Positions 1-12,700 of a stretch of DNA of 64,000 nucleotides are shown one piece after another. The notes under the pieces are model-generated. The model ran no database searches, was not told the origin of the DNA, and was given only the letters and a program-made list of their open reading frames with translations. The stretch is taken from the NCBI GenBank assembly GCA_029582265.1, contig CM055837.1, positions 16,964,355 to 17,028,354 on the forward strand. Reading direction: 5' to 3'. The position numbers and the translations under genes are program-made. The DNA is from Zoroaster sp. YZ-2022. Its lineage: Eukaryota; Echinodermata; Asteroidea; Forcipulatida; Zoroasteridae. Each line of letters begins with the position of its first letter. Position 1 is the stretch's first letter.

Positions 1-626
1 TTGCACATAATAGGCTGTATACTCCCCAGGGATGATACTGGCCCAGTGACCAGGGGATGATGTAAAGCACTACAGGACATTATGTGAAATGTGCTATATT
101 ATTAAATTATTATTCATAAATTAAATGTTATTCATAAATGCCCAAGATAGTTTAGACAATCTGATTGGGCAAAACGTAATCTCATGGGGGGTGTATTAAT
201 GGATGGTAAAGACATGGCTTATCAAAATCAGAGCAGCGTGTATGGGTCAGCTGTTTGCCAGCTGTTTTGTGCGACATGCGATGAGGATTTGAACCAATCA
301 GAGTGACGAAGATTACTTTGCATCACGTGCCTGACTCGTGTACATGTACTTTGAAAGTGTTTTGTGTGTCCCCAAAACATGAATTTGCTCATTTCTTTTT
401 GGCTTTATTCAACAAAAATTTCAAATTTTTGACATTTTGAAAAGGAAATTGATACAGGCATTTATGAATGTGAATAACAGTTTGATGGTTGGTCTATACT
501 GCAGGATAATGACCTGTTTTGTGCATGGTCATTGATAACGGCTCGGTCCTTATCACCTGTGACCACCCCCAAATCCAGGCATTAACCTGCGGTAAAGACC
601 TTTTATTCCCTTATTATTATTATTAC
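1..626. other. MMS22L intron with repeat fragments
   Basis: No exon seen. Positions 1-100 resemble the inner part of the dispersed SINE (ctgtatactccccaggg). Positions 470-600 resemble the repeat at 27906-27943 plus 28194-28265, with shared phrases around aataacagtttgatg, cggtccttat and cattaacctgc. Confidence 0.5.
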
Positions 627-760
627 CGATGAGTTTTTCCTCTGAGAGATGAAGCTTGTTGCTAGCATCGAAGACCTCCTGTGTACCCTCAATATAGGTC
701 ACTATCAGTCCCCACAGTTGTCCCTTCCTGCTAGCATCAATAGATTGGTTGCTCATTTCC
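627..760 (-). CDS. MMS22L: MMS22L exon 18 (last in window)
   Basis: Encodes MEMSNQSIDASRKGQLWGLI, then VTYIEGTQEVFDASNKLHLS and EEKLIG. It matches vertebrate SIYIDGVQEVFETS and HEKLLNDG. Acceptor gttaccag, donor CATCG/gtaata, phase 1. The next exon must lie left of the window. Confidence 0.92.
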
Positions 761-3700
761 CTGGTAACATCAAAAGTAAGAAAAACAGCCCAGTTCGTAA
801 AGAGTGATTGCATATGATGTCACAGTCTGGAAGGGCTCCCTCGCTGACGTCAAAAGAAGTTCTATCATTGGCTCTTGTATACGCACCGCACCTAGACATA
901 AGTGCATTCCCATATTGTTTTTTGAACATGGCGGCTAATGCAAGCTCTCTATAGATGGTTTTCAACCGTACAACATTGGCTATCTTTTAAGCAATGATTA
1001 ACCTTTTTTGAACTATGCGTTACGCGTAGCTCCACATTTTCAACAAACTCCATTTATCATTTGTCAGTGAAGCACTTTACACCACAGGTAAATTAGAATG
1101 CTTGACGTAGCAGCTCAAAGCCAATTCCAAGTTTAAAACAAAATATATCAGTATTTATGTTGTCTTCTGTTGTTTTACCCTAAATTTGGTCTAAAAACAG
1201 AACCAGTATCATCAACCTCACTCCCAGGGTCTACCTTGATCTTGCTATTAGACCCTGGTGGGAAAAGTGCTTTCCGCAACGCTGACTGGTAACTTAAAAA
1301 AATATGCAAAAACAGTTGGAATATTTCAATTGTTTTTCTTTTTAAAATGCTTATGCCTTTAGATTTTTAGATATTAAAAGAAAGAATACGTATACAGACC
1401 GTACAATGGTGACCATATATGTGCACAAAGTAGATAGGGGTTCCTTGACTGAGGACTTACATGCAGACAGTATTGAATCCTTGTACAAGCCGGTCAGCCA
1501 CAATGGCTAGATCACTTCCGTGCTCCTCGTGGATCAAACACAGTGTAAATAAACCTACAAGGAAAAAACACAAATGTTTGTACAACATGGATATTTTGTT
1601 GAGGTCCATCATATATTTACACGTATGCAATGACTTTAATGGAAGTGGCAACCACGAACAGGGAAAAGGAAAAGAGGCAGACAAAAAAGAAGATGGAGAG
1701 ATGACATAATTAGGCATATGCATGAGGAGGGCTACATTCTACACTGAATGAACACAACCTAAATGAGACTGACATTAAAGGGAAGGTACAACATTGGTAT
1801 CTGGTAACGTACATTCATTTCAACCCTATAGTTTCCAAGAAATAAAACTAACCTCTAAAAGTTTCATCTCAATATTAGTGCTCAAGCTTTGAGAAAACAA
1901 TGAAAAACTCTAACATGTTTTTTCTGTTTGATTAAAAAACGTATAGGTGGATTAAATTCTTGCATCAGGTGATTTTGCCCTACACCGATATGTGTATAGC
2001 ACTGCATACTCAGTGCTTTCCGAGTGTCTGTGAAAACACTTCACAGGCGACTCGGGCGGGATTCGAACCCATGACCTCCTGCTTACTAGTGCAGACGTCT
2101 TAACCTCTCGACCACCGAGCTTGCCCGATGACAATTGGCCGGCCAGAATCCTATATAGCAGCAGGGTTTTGCGATATATATATATATATAAGTTGGTGAA
2201 ATTCTTGCGTCGGGAGATAAACAATTGATATAATTTTGCCCTGCACCGACGTGTGTATAGCACTGCATACTCAGTGCTTTCTGAGTGTCTGTGAAAAAAC
2301 ATCACAGGTGACTCGGGCAGGATTCGAACTGGATTCATTTCTATGGAATGCGATACAGAGGACTGAAAAAGTAAATTAAAAATCAAATTCAACAAATAAG
2401 TTATAATCACCTCTCCAAATGAGCTTTAGTTTTCCATGGGTTAATGTGTCTGTTGGGAGTAGGTCAAGGAAATCCAACATACGGCTAGTCTGAGAAAAAA
2501 AACATTAGAATCATAAACAAGTGAAGAAGTAATGATTTTTCACTATTTTGCCAGACAAATTTTATGAAATGTTCTTTTTTATCCAAACATTACCATTTTA
2601 CTTTAAAAAAGGAAAGAAGGGCTTTCAAATTATATATTTTTCAAAATGATCACAAGCATGGTTATACAGTAAATGTGTCCTGAAAATAATTCATTGTGGG
2701 CCCGTCAACAATTAATTTTAACACATAATTTCTGTGAAACGGAGTTTCAGAAAACTGTTTTGTGAACTATTTTGTAAATATCTCTTTCCTTTCTACAAGA
2801 ATATTATCAACATTCCGTTGAAATCAAACAAATTAGGTAGAATAGCAAAAATGTGGGATATACATCTTTAAGAGAAACTTTAACAAATAATATAAAAATG
2901 TTCAAAATCTACCATTACATACCACAGCAGAATGGTCAGTTACGAGGGCAAAGGTCAGGAACAGGTTCAGGAAGCGACTTAAACCGGTTTCATCCAGTTC
3001 TTTCATGCTTCTACCATGAAACTTGGAGTAGAATCTGAAACAAAATGGTGGCGTTCACTCAAATGACAACTGAGCATAGGTTCAGTAAACCCCACGTTAA
3101 TACACCCTACATGATCACGTTTCGTCTAATCAGGTTGTCTTAACTGATGTCTTGGGTATTTGTGAATTAATATTACAAAAACAAATAATTTTTGTACTGA
3201 CATCTCATTAAAAATAGAGTATTTAATGGTGCCCAGCACTAAACAATAAAGATTGTTTTTAGTATTATACATTTCTGGTATTTTATAAAACCAAGGATCC
3301 CTCAAAATCCCACTAAAGCACTGTAGTTCAGAAGCCTGAGAAAACCTGTAAACAAGGGCGCTTGCTATGTGAACCAGAAACACCGGGGTAAACCCCTACT
3401 CTTCCATGATAAGTGTTCTGGGTTCTTGTATGTGCATTACTTTAACCCTAACCCCCAGGCCCTTTTAGGTAGGATGCATCCTCAATCACACAAAATGCTA
3501 CAAAATGTCTTCATAAAATTTGGAAGGTTCCTGAATACTCCAAAATCACCCAATATATTGTGCTGTATTTCGTGTGTAGGGTGCCCACTGCCTCAATCAC
3601 ACAAAATCACACATACATGTACCCTTTGCCTTTATCCCTTTATTATGAACAAAAATACATGTTTTTGTTTTTGTTTTTTTGTTGGCTCAGTCAACTGATA

Positions 3701-6700
3701 TTGACACAGGTGTTTTTGCAGTAAAAGTGTCATGTCATTTGTTGGTACATGTACCATACTGCATCACCCAAAATAACACAGAACATATATACATGTAGCA
3801 TCCTTCCTCAATCACCCAAAATGCTCCAATACCTCATAGAGGATTTTGTGTGATGGTTAGCGTTAACAAACTAGTAAAAAGGACCTACGGTTTAACATCC
3901 CATCCGAAGGACAAAGCAATTATATGGTTAAGTGTCTTGCTCAAGGACATAAGCGCCGCGACAGATGCACTAGATCGCTCAGCCACTAAACTTCACACAG
4001 TTTGCCCGAGGGTGCTCTTTTAGGAAACAAGTGATGTCACGTAAATATGTTGTTGATGTTTACCGTCCTTGTAGCTGTTTCCATCCTTGGACACCTCCCG
4101 CCTCCTTCATCTTCTTCAGCTGTGTTGCTAGGATACGCAAAAATAGGTAGAAACTGTTCTCTTTGGGACGACTAATTAAAAGAGAAAATTTAGAAAACTG
4201 TATGAAGAAAGACATCTTACATAGTAAGATATAGGATTGGAAATAATTAAAACAATTGCCAAAATTTAATTTGAAAATAAAGCTTACTTAGTTTTAAGCT
4301 GATGGTTGTATTAATCTTTCCTAGAAATAAATTCCAGTTCTAATTTATGAAACTGTACTTTTTTGTTGATAGTGGGGTGCCATGGTCGAGCGGTTTAGTG
4401 CATCGGATTTGTGTTCTGATGGCTGAATCGTCAGAGTGTGTGGATTCGAAGCCTTGCCGCGACCATGGTGCTTGTGTCCTTGAGCAAGACACTTTACCAT
4501 AATTGCTGCGAGGGCCGAATTGAACCCAGCCACTGGGGATGTACAAGCCAGTGCATGCTTAGTGCCGGTCCCAAGCCCGAATAAATGGGAGGGTTGCGTC
4601 AGGAAGGGCATCCGGCGTAAAACCTATGTCAAATCATATATGACATAAAACACAATAAAGGGGGCCACTTTCCTACCATCACGTTAGCAGTTTTTCTTAT
4701 GGTTGTAATTTTTTTTTAAATATCTGAAACCACCCAAAAAGAATTTCAACATTTGAATAGACATGCATGCTTATCCTAAAGATAAATTTGAGTTCATTAT
4801 TACTGTTATTTTTTTAATTAGCCTAAAATTTCCATCAACAAATGGACGGAAAAGTGAGGTAACTTTTTCCGTCCAATTTTTATGGAAATTTGAGGGTAAA
4901 AAAATAAATAAAAAAATAAAAAAATAAAATAAATCAACTCAAATTAGTTCTAGTATAAGCCTGCATGTCCATTCACATGTTGAAACACTTTTTGGTCGGT
5001 TTCGGGTACTTAAAAATAAATAACAACCATTGGAAAAACTGCTAACGTGACAGATGCAAAGTGGCCCCCTTTATTGTGTTTTATGTCATATGTGGATCAT
5101 GATCCGCTGTGGCGACCCCTAACGGGAGCAGCCGAAAGAGGACAACAACATTTTTGTTGATAGCATGAATACAACAAAGTCTGAATACATTTTCACTATT
5201 TTTCAGTAACGTCACAACATAAATGAGCTGAAACTTTCACAGGTTGGATGTTTAATGTATTTATGTAGTGGTTATCAGAAGTAAAATTCGCTTGATGTAC
5301 GTACGCTGTCAATGCCCACGGAAACATGAGTATCAGTATGTGTGTTATGCACTCATTAGCATGTTTTATTCTTGGGGAAAAAAACAGTAAATTGTCCTTG
5401 TCTCTGAGGGTTTTCTAGGACTGTTCTAACCAGCTCCGCTTTTTTGGTCTGCACATCTGAAAAACTACATAAATATTGAAGGTAAAATATGTTTTGATTT
5501 TATTGTAATTAGAAACATTATGCTGGGAGTATCTATTTCAGCAAACTTTAAAATTTTGACTATCACAAACATAAAAATGGCCTACCTTCCTGTATGGTCA
5601 GAAACTCTCTCTTTACACTGGTCATACCACGAATTTGCAGACTGGCTGTCAAGATTAAAACAAAACCAAAACATTTTCAAAGAAATTTAGCTCTGTTTTT
5701 TAATTAACAGGAAAAAACTTGTTAAATTTTGAAATTTTAATTATTTTTTTCAACTGAGTATTGTTGTACATAAATGGTTCATCACAAGGTGACAACCATC
5801 TGTGGCTATGGATCTACCTGTGAGGGTAGAGATTGATGGTTATTGTGTTTGATTAGCCCTGCAGTGCTAAAAAACAAAAACTGCACATAATGGTCTGTAT
5901 ACTTCCTGAGAAGAATTACAGGAACGATATTGGACCAGTGGAAAAAATGTAAAGCGTATTTGAGCATTATGTTAAATATGCCACATAAGAATTAATTATT
6001 ATTATTATCATTATATATCAAAGGACTGAACTCTGTCAATCAGTTATTAACTATTCAGATCTGTTACATGGTCACTATGTATACTGTAACAAAGTTTTTT
6101 TGGCCCATCATTTATTTGTTAGTTTGTTCCTTTAAGATTTTAAATTATTATTAGAGCCCTCTGTTGGTCACCCCTAGTTAAGTTGACATAGGACCACAGT
6201 GATTTAGTTCTATTGTTATATGAATGTGGCCTTTGTGATAGCCCCAGCTGGTTAGTCCAGTAGAGAGTATTATATAACTTCTTTGTAAATGTAGCATGGT
6301 CTGAATTTATTTACAATAGTACCCCCAGTGGAAATTTCCATTTAGACTCCAGTCATTTATTATAAAAACTACTGGCAGCACAGTCCAGTGTGGACTCTAC
6401 GATTGGCGGTGGATGGTGCTATCATTTTGTCTCTAAAACGGCTGAAGTTAGCCAAGGACCAGGTGTCCTATTTTGGAATTATTTATTTTATTAGGGAGTA
6501 TTATGTCTTATTTTAGATTGCACCATCCACCACCTCATCTGTTCTGTGCTGTGTGAGTACACTTTTATTTTACTACTTACCTTGTGTTATTTACCATGCC
6601 TATCCCCTAACATGAATTTGAAACATAGTCTATAGTTGACTGACAAATTGCTACCCTGGGTGCCTACAATGTAACTTATAGCCTTGTCTTGTTTCGGTGT

Positions 6701-9700
6701 GAGGGGCTGGTTTATTCAGTGTGGAGTCGTTGTAACAACTCAATGACTTAATAGCCCCCACCTTGGAGTGGCCATTGGCCTTGTGTGGGACGATTTGCGT
6801 AAAAAAAAAATTAAAAAAAAAAAAAAAAATTAGCGAGAGATAGAATAGTTTATTTTATTTTATTTTATATAAACTTATTTTATTTGGTCTTTTGAGCTAG
6901 TAAATTATTTTCTTCTGGGCATTTCACGACTGGCGGTCGGCCCATAAGTCCAGAGTAAGGGGCGCGGTTACAATACTTTTCGAAAAGGTTTTAGAAAAGT
7001 ACAATTTTCACATATTATAGAAACCTACCATATTGTAGCAAAACTCCCCAGACCCTTTCCTGGAATTATCAACTTGTTATTCTGAAGAAAAAAAAACATT
7101 GATATTTTAATACTCATTCATAAATGCCCAAGACAGTTAAGACAATCTGAATGGATGAAACGTAATCACATGAGGCTGTATTAACGGCCGGTAAACGCCA
7201 GCTGCGATAATAACCAACCAGCAATTGTGCAAGAACCGCCAGCTGTTATTAGGCACATGATGCTGGATTGAACCAATCGGAGTGTAGAAGTTTGTTTAAC
7301 ACTGACACACAGGCTAAGTTACAATTTCATCCAGGATCCAATCTCTAGTTTCTCGCCTTTGCGCCTGATCAAGTTAATCACCTTCTCAGCTACTTAAGCC
7401 ATCCCTATACCTAGAGTCCGGCATTCTCCTGAAGATGATCAGAGTATACTGATCGAAACTTTGAGTTGGTTACATTGTGAAACCTTACTTCTATTCATGC
7501 ATTTTTGTAATTTTGCAAAAAACGAGGAAATGGCTAGGCACAAACTTTGTACAGCGTTTTAAAGTTTTCTATGGCACTAGGATACTTTTTAAAAAGAGGA
7601 AATCAGCTGATCTGCTGAAAAGTTGCATGCCTGTCTTTTGTGGAAATGTCCCCATAATAGCATCAGCACAATTCCATTTGCCTCCCAGAGAAAACTGTTC
7701 GAAACATCAACTAGAGTTAGATCATCACCAGTTCTCAGAAACAATTATTACAACTCTTAACTCACCTACTTTAGCTGAACGTTTGTGGCAAGTTGCTACA
7801 GGGGTCAAAACCAGTCAACTGCCTGTTTTGACTGCTGACCCAAATGTGCGCACATGGGCATTTTTGACTGGTTTTGACTACCCTGAACAATACCCCACAA
7901 TGCTTTTACGAGTCAAAAACGGTCGACTCATTTTAACCTGTAAATGTACTTACTACACGTAAGGTTTGACAGTGTTCGTCTTTTAAGTGCACTAGATACC
8001 CCTTGGCAAGTATATCAACATTTTGACTGATTTTGACCCTTGTAATAATAGAAGGGTTAAGAGATTATTCCCTACTCATGCATATTTACCAGTCTTTTGT
8101 GGAAGTGACCCCATAATAGTGTTAGTACAGTCCCATTTGCTTCCCACAGATGACATAAAACCAAGCAAGACTTCAGGTAGCTCTGCATATGACATTCGTC
8201 AGGTAGTGTTCCCTGAATACACACACAAATAAAAACATATTGTTTTGATAATTTACTTATTAAATGCCAGTACACACTATTGATAAAATGTCTGTAAAAA
8301 TGTATCCATGATTTATAGAAATCAATAGATTTATGTATAAAAACCAACCTGCGAAAGTTTCAGCTTGTCGTTAACAAGAATGGAGTAAAAATACATTACA
8401 AATTTTCATTTTATTTTAATGTTGATGTTTCAGTCAGGAAATTAATTAGGTAATTTAATTTAATTAAAATTAGCTAATTTTACAGAGAAAAAAAATTCAC
8501 TTTAAAGTTTTATATAAAACGGTGATTAATTATAATTATTGTGATTAACAATGGTGAATAGGGGTTTCATTTTTTTTTTAATTTCTTAGAATTTATTTTT
8601 CAAAACTTTGACTTCTCTTAAATAAATCACGTTTTACTTACATTTGATGAAAACATTATTTTGAGAAGATCTTCAACTAGAAGCCAGTAACGTCTGATAG
8701 GCATTCCCTGGCGATTAAGAAAACACTCAAAATTTAATCATCAGAAATTACTTATACTTATAAATATCAGAGGATTAAACTTTATGTATTAAGTAGTCTC
8801 TTAATCTAATTAATTAAACCACAGGGGAAATTGACTATACATAAATTGGTTTGGAATAAAGAAAGAAAAATTGACTCGAGCAGATTTGAACCTGCGACCT
8901 CCAGGTTGACATGCCAAAGCTCTACCAAGTAAGCCATCTAGCACTGTGACGGTCTCCCTATTTTGTCAATATCTTTGTTCAGGGGGTGCGCTAGTCAGAA
9001 ATTATTGAATCAAAGAATGCTGTACAGCCAGGGATCATGCCCCATGTTACAACCTGGGAAGCGGTAGTCTGGGGATCACTAGAAGATGATATGACTTATA
9101 CACATATAAATCAAATAAACCATAAAGGAAACTGACCAGGAACATAAATACATCGCTTGGAATGAACAGACAAATTTACGACAGCAGGATTTGGACCTGC
9201 AACCTCGGGGTGTTTGACACATTTTTAGTTACTTGGACTTGAGTAACCATGTACAATGAGTGAACTATTTGGACTCAGACATGAAGCAGCTACCTGGTTA
9301 CTGCTTGTTAGTTGGCCATCAAAATTATACTGATACAAAGGTGTGATATATTGTAGTAGCCACCAGCACAGTCCAGTGGGATCCCTGGGCACAAGTTGTG
9401 ACCCCTCCAGATGGGGGCTTGGAGTCCTACCGTCAGAATCATCTAGAAGGGGCATAAGGGTTGCATGAAAACTGCACCAGAATGACTGCGGAGAGGATTA
9501 TGAAACTTGATTAAAAATCATGTCTAATTATTATTCGGTATGGTTGTAATATTGATAGACAATATCTGGGGAAGTACAGTTGTGCAGTATTTTGACCATT
9601 AGGTAGACCAGCATGCACTTGGCGAAACGGCTTGCGCACTGTGGTACAGGTGTGTGACAAGTAAAAAATCATGAAAAATGGTTAGCAGGCCAGGGACAAA

Positions 9701-12700
9701 GCCCCCCTGAACCTCCTGGATGTTTAATTTTGGAGGATTTACAGATTCTCCACATCCCCACAAACAAGAAACTTGAGGTTTGGACACAATACAGGCTACT
9801 TCTTTTCTTTCAAGAAAATTTTGAGGCAAAGGGAAAATGTAAAAATCCTGCAATCTGGAAAAATCTCACAGGCCTGTGTGGTATTTGCGAATGAGGCTAT
9901 GCGTACACGTTGGGTTAGGGGCGTGGCTGAAATCCAAGCCATGATAGGTTAATTGACAATACTCACGTCAGCCGAGTACTGCATGTGTCTGTAGTCAAGG
10001 AATTGTATCGAGGCTAACCAAAGGTCACGGAGGCAGCCATCAGGGAATGGCCCATGATGGTGATGATCATGCAAACTCAACTGTAAAAAATGCACGGCGG
10101 ACCAAAATAATTATAAATAGGATTTGAAGCTTTGCGTAAACAATATCTTGGGAGTTGTAATAATTGTTTGTTCTGAGAAGAACCAGTGGTGAGAAACTTG
10201 ACGTTTCGATCAGTATACTCAATCGTCTTCAGGAAGAAAATAATTATCAACAAGTAATAGTATTTTTTTTTTTTGGCAATGTAACATGAAACATCGTCAT
10301 TTCTTATTTGGCCCTGTCAAAATGATTTACGAAAGCTTTATATTTTAAGAAAACTTATATAAAAGAAGTCTCGTTGTAAATGTTCACAGATTGACTTCTT
10401 GCAACATTAATATTTTGTGATTGTCACATTTGCGGTAACACTATGATAATTCCATTTATTAAGATTGTAGTTAAGGTAAGGACTTTTTGGTCTTCTCTAC
10501 ATTTTGACCTGAGGAAGCAGTCAGAACCAAAAGTTTGCTAAAGATATAAACCTAAATGATGTTACCGAACCCAACCGTCATTGATACTCATCGTGCAAAT
10601 ATAGTACCTTATATCATTCATAAAAATACCTTGTTGTACTTGATAATGGCTATGTTTAATAAATCTTGCAGTAGCTCTTGTGTTTTCTCGTTGAGTAATG
10701 CAACTACTTCTTGTTCGCCTTGGGTGCCTGTTTTAGGGGGAAAAAAAGTTTTAAAATGTTGTCTTCTCATACCAATTAATAATATGGTACAAAAACTCAA
10801 AATATTTTTATACTATTATAAGGGAATAATGTTTCTTGTGTGGTCTTTACCACAGGTTAATGACCGGTTCTGGGCATGGTCGATCAGGGGCGCGTTTTCG
10901 CGACTGTAACCATAAACATGTTTGGGCTTCAGTCAAGCGTTTTTGCGAGTTCGGTTGTGCTGCGATGACGTCATTGTTCTGACCAAATGTGAACCAAAGT
11001 TTGTGATTGGTTATGCTTCGTTTCAAGATGGCGGATTGTAAAAAGTAACAAAAGTTTTAATTATTTGTTAAAACATGATGAAATGATTCTTCATACACCA
11101 GTATATCTTTGAAGTTTATTACTAGCACTCACGAGTAAGTTCTACTTTGCCAAGATTTGAATTACACCGTGTATTTTGAGAAACATTGATGATTGAACAC
11201 GTCGCAAACTGAAAACAATTTTCTGGTTACGTTCGCATTTTCGCGTAACTATATCGTCTTGTTTCTGGTCAAGAATGTCGTCAGAAACAAGTTTCTGGTT
11301 AGGGTCGCATACTGATCGAAACGTTGAGTTGTAACCAACTGGTTCTCTTCAGAACTATTTACTACTCAAAAGATAATTTTTTTACACGGTGTCGCTGTAA
11401 AGAGTCTTTACTTAGTTTCTTGTTAACACAATGAAATAAGCTGCAACTTTCACAGGTTGGTTTCTATACATATCTCTTCATTCTTATAAAGCATTAACCC
11501 TCCTACTACAGCTGCACTTTAGTGGGAAGTAGCTATAGAGGTCCAAATCAGTCAACTGCCTGTTTTGACTGTTGACCCAGATGTGCACACAGAGGCATTT
11601 TTGACTGGTTTTTACTGTCATTTTGACCACCCTGAACAATACCAGACAATGCTTTTACCAGTCAAAAACAGTCGACTCATTTTGACCTGTAAATGTACTT
11701 ACTACACGTCAGGTTTGACTTTTAAGTGCACTAGATATACCCTGGCAAGTGTATCAACATTTTGACTGATTTTAACCCTTGTAGTAGAAAGGTTAATGCA
11801 TTTCTACAGACATTTGACCAAAGGAGACAATTCCTCTAAAAGGGTATGAATTATATCTTTGAAATAATTAAATATAATTTGTCTTACCTATTAGTTTAGT
11901 ATGGAGTAAGTGTAACACTTGGACAATGCTCCACTGTGTACATAGGTTAATATGAAATAACAAACTTCCGGTTGAGTCCTTCAGAGATTGGACAAACAGA
12001 GCAAAACATTTTAGAACATCCAACAAATTATGATTCTTGAAATTAAGTCTAACAATCTTATTCTTAATATTTGAAAAAATGTCCTATTAATTGTTCATTA
12101 TAATAAAAATGTTACAGAAACATTATAAAATCAGTTAGGGCGTAGTCAGTGCCCCCCACGAAAAATCCTGATAGTGCCCCAAAAAAAGGAAAAGTAAAGG
12201 GGAAAACCCATACCCCCTAGGCCCCCACTGAAAAGCAATGCCCCCTGTTTCCCCCCCCCACTAAAAATGCCTTCACTACGCCGCTGAAACGGATATGGAC
12301 AGTATCTTGTTGTAGTATTCGTACATTTGTCTGTACTCATACTCATGAAAAAGCACTCGACTACAACTATAGAGTTAGAGTACTCATACTCAAGTACATT
12401 TGTCTGTACTCCTACTCATGAAAAACTACTTGACTACAACTACAGAGTTGGAGTACTCATACTTGAGTACATTTGTCTGTACTCGTACTCATGAAAAGCA
12501 CTCGACTACAACTACAGAGTTGGAGTACTCGTACTGGAGTACATTTATCTGTACTACTCATGAAAAGCACTCGACTACAACTATAGAGTTGGAGTACTTT
12601 TATCTGTACTCCTACTCATGAAAAGCACTCGACTACAACTACAGAGTTGGAGTACTCATACTTGAGTACATTTGTCTGTACTCGTACTCATGAAAAGCAC

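Noticed and set aside
7477..7962. 161-codon plus-strand ORF
   Set aside because: It runs across the MMS22L exon 11 duplicate on the wrong strand and into a MITE; no recognisable domain.
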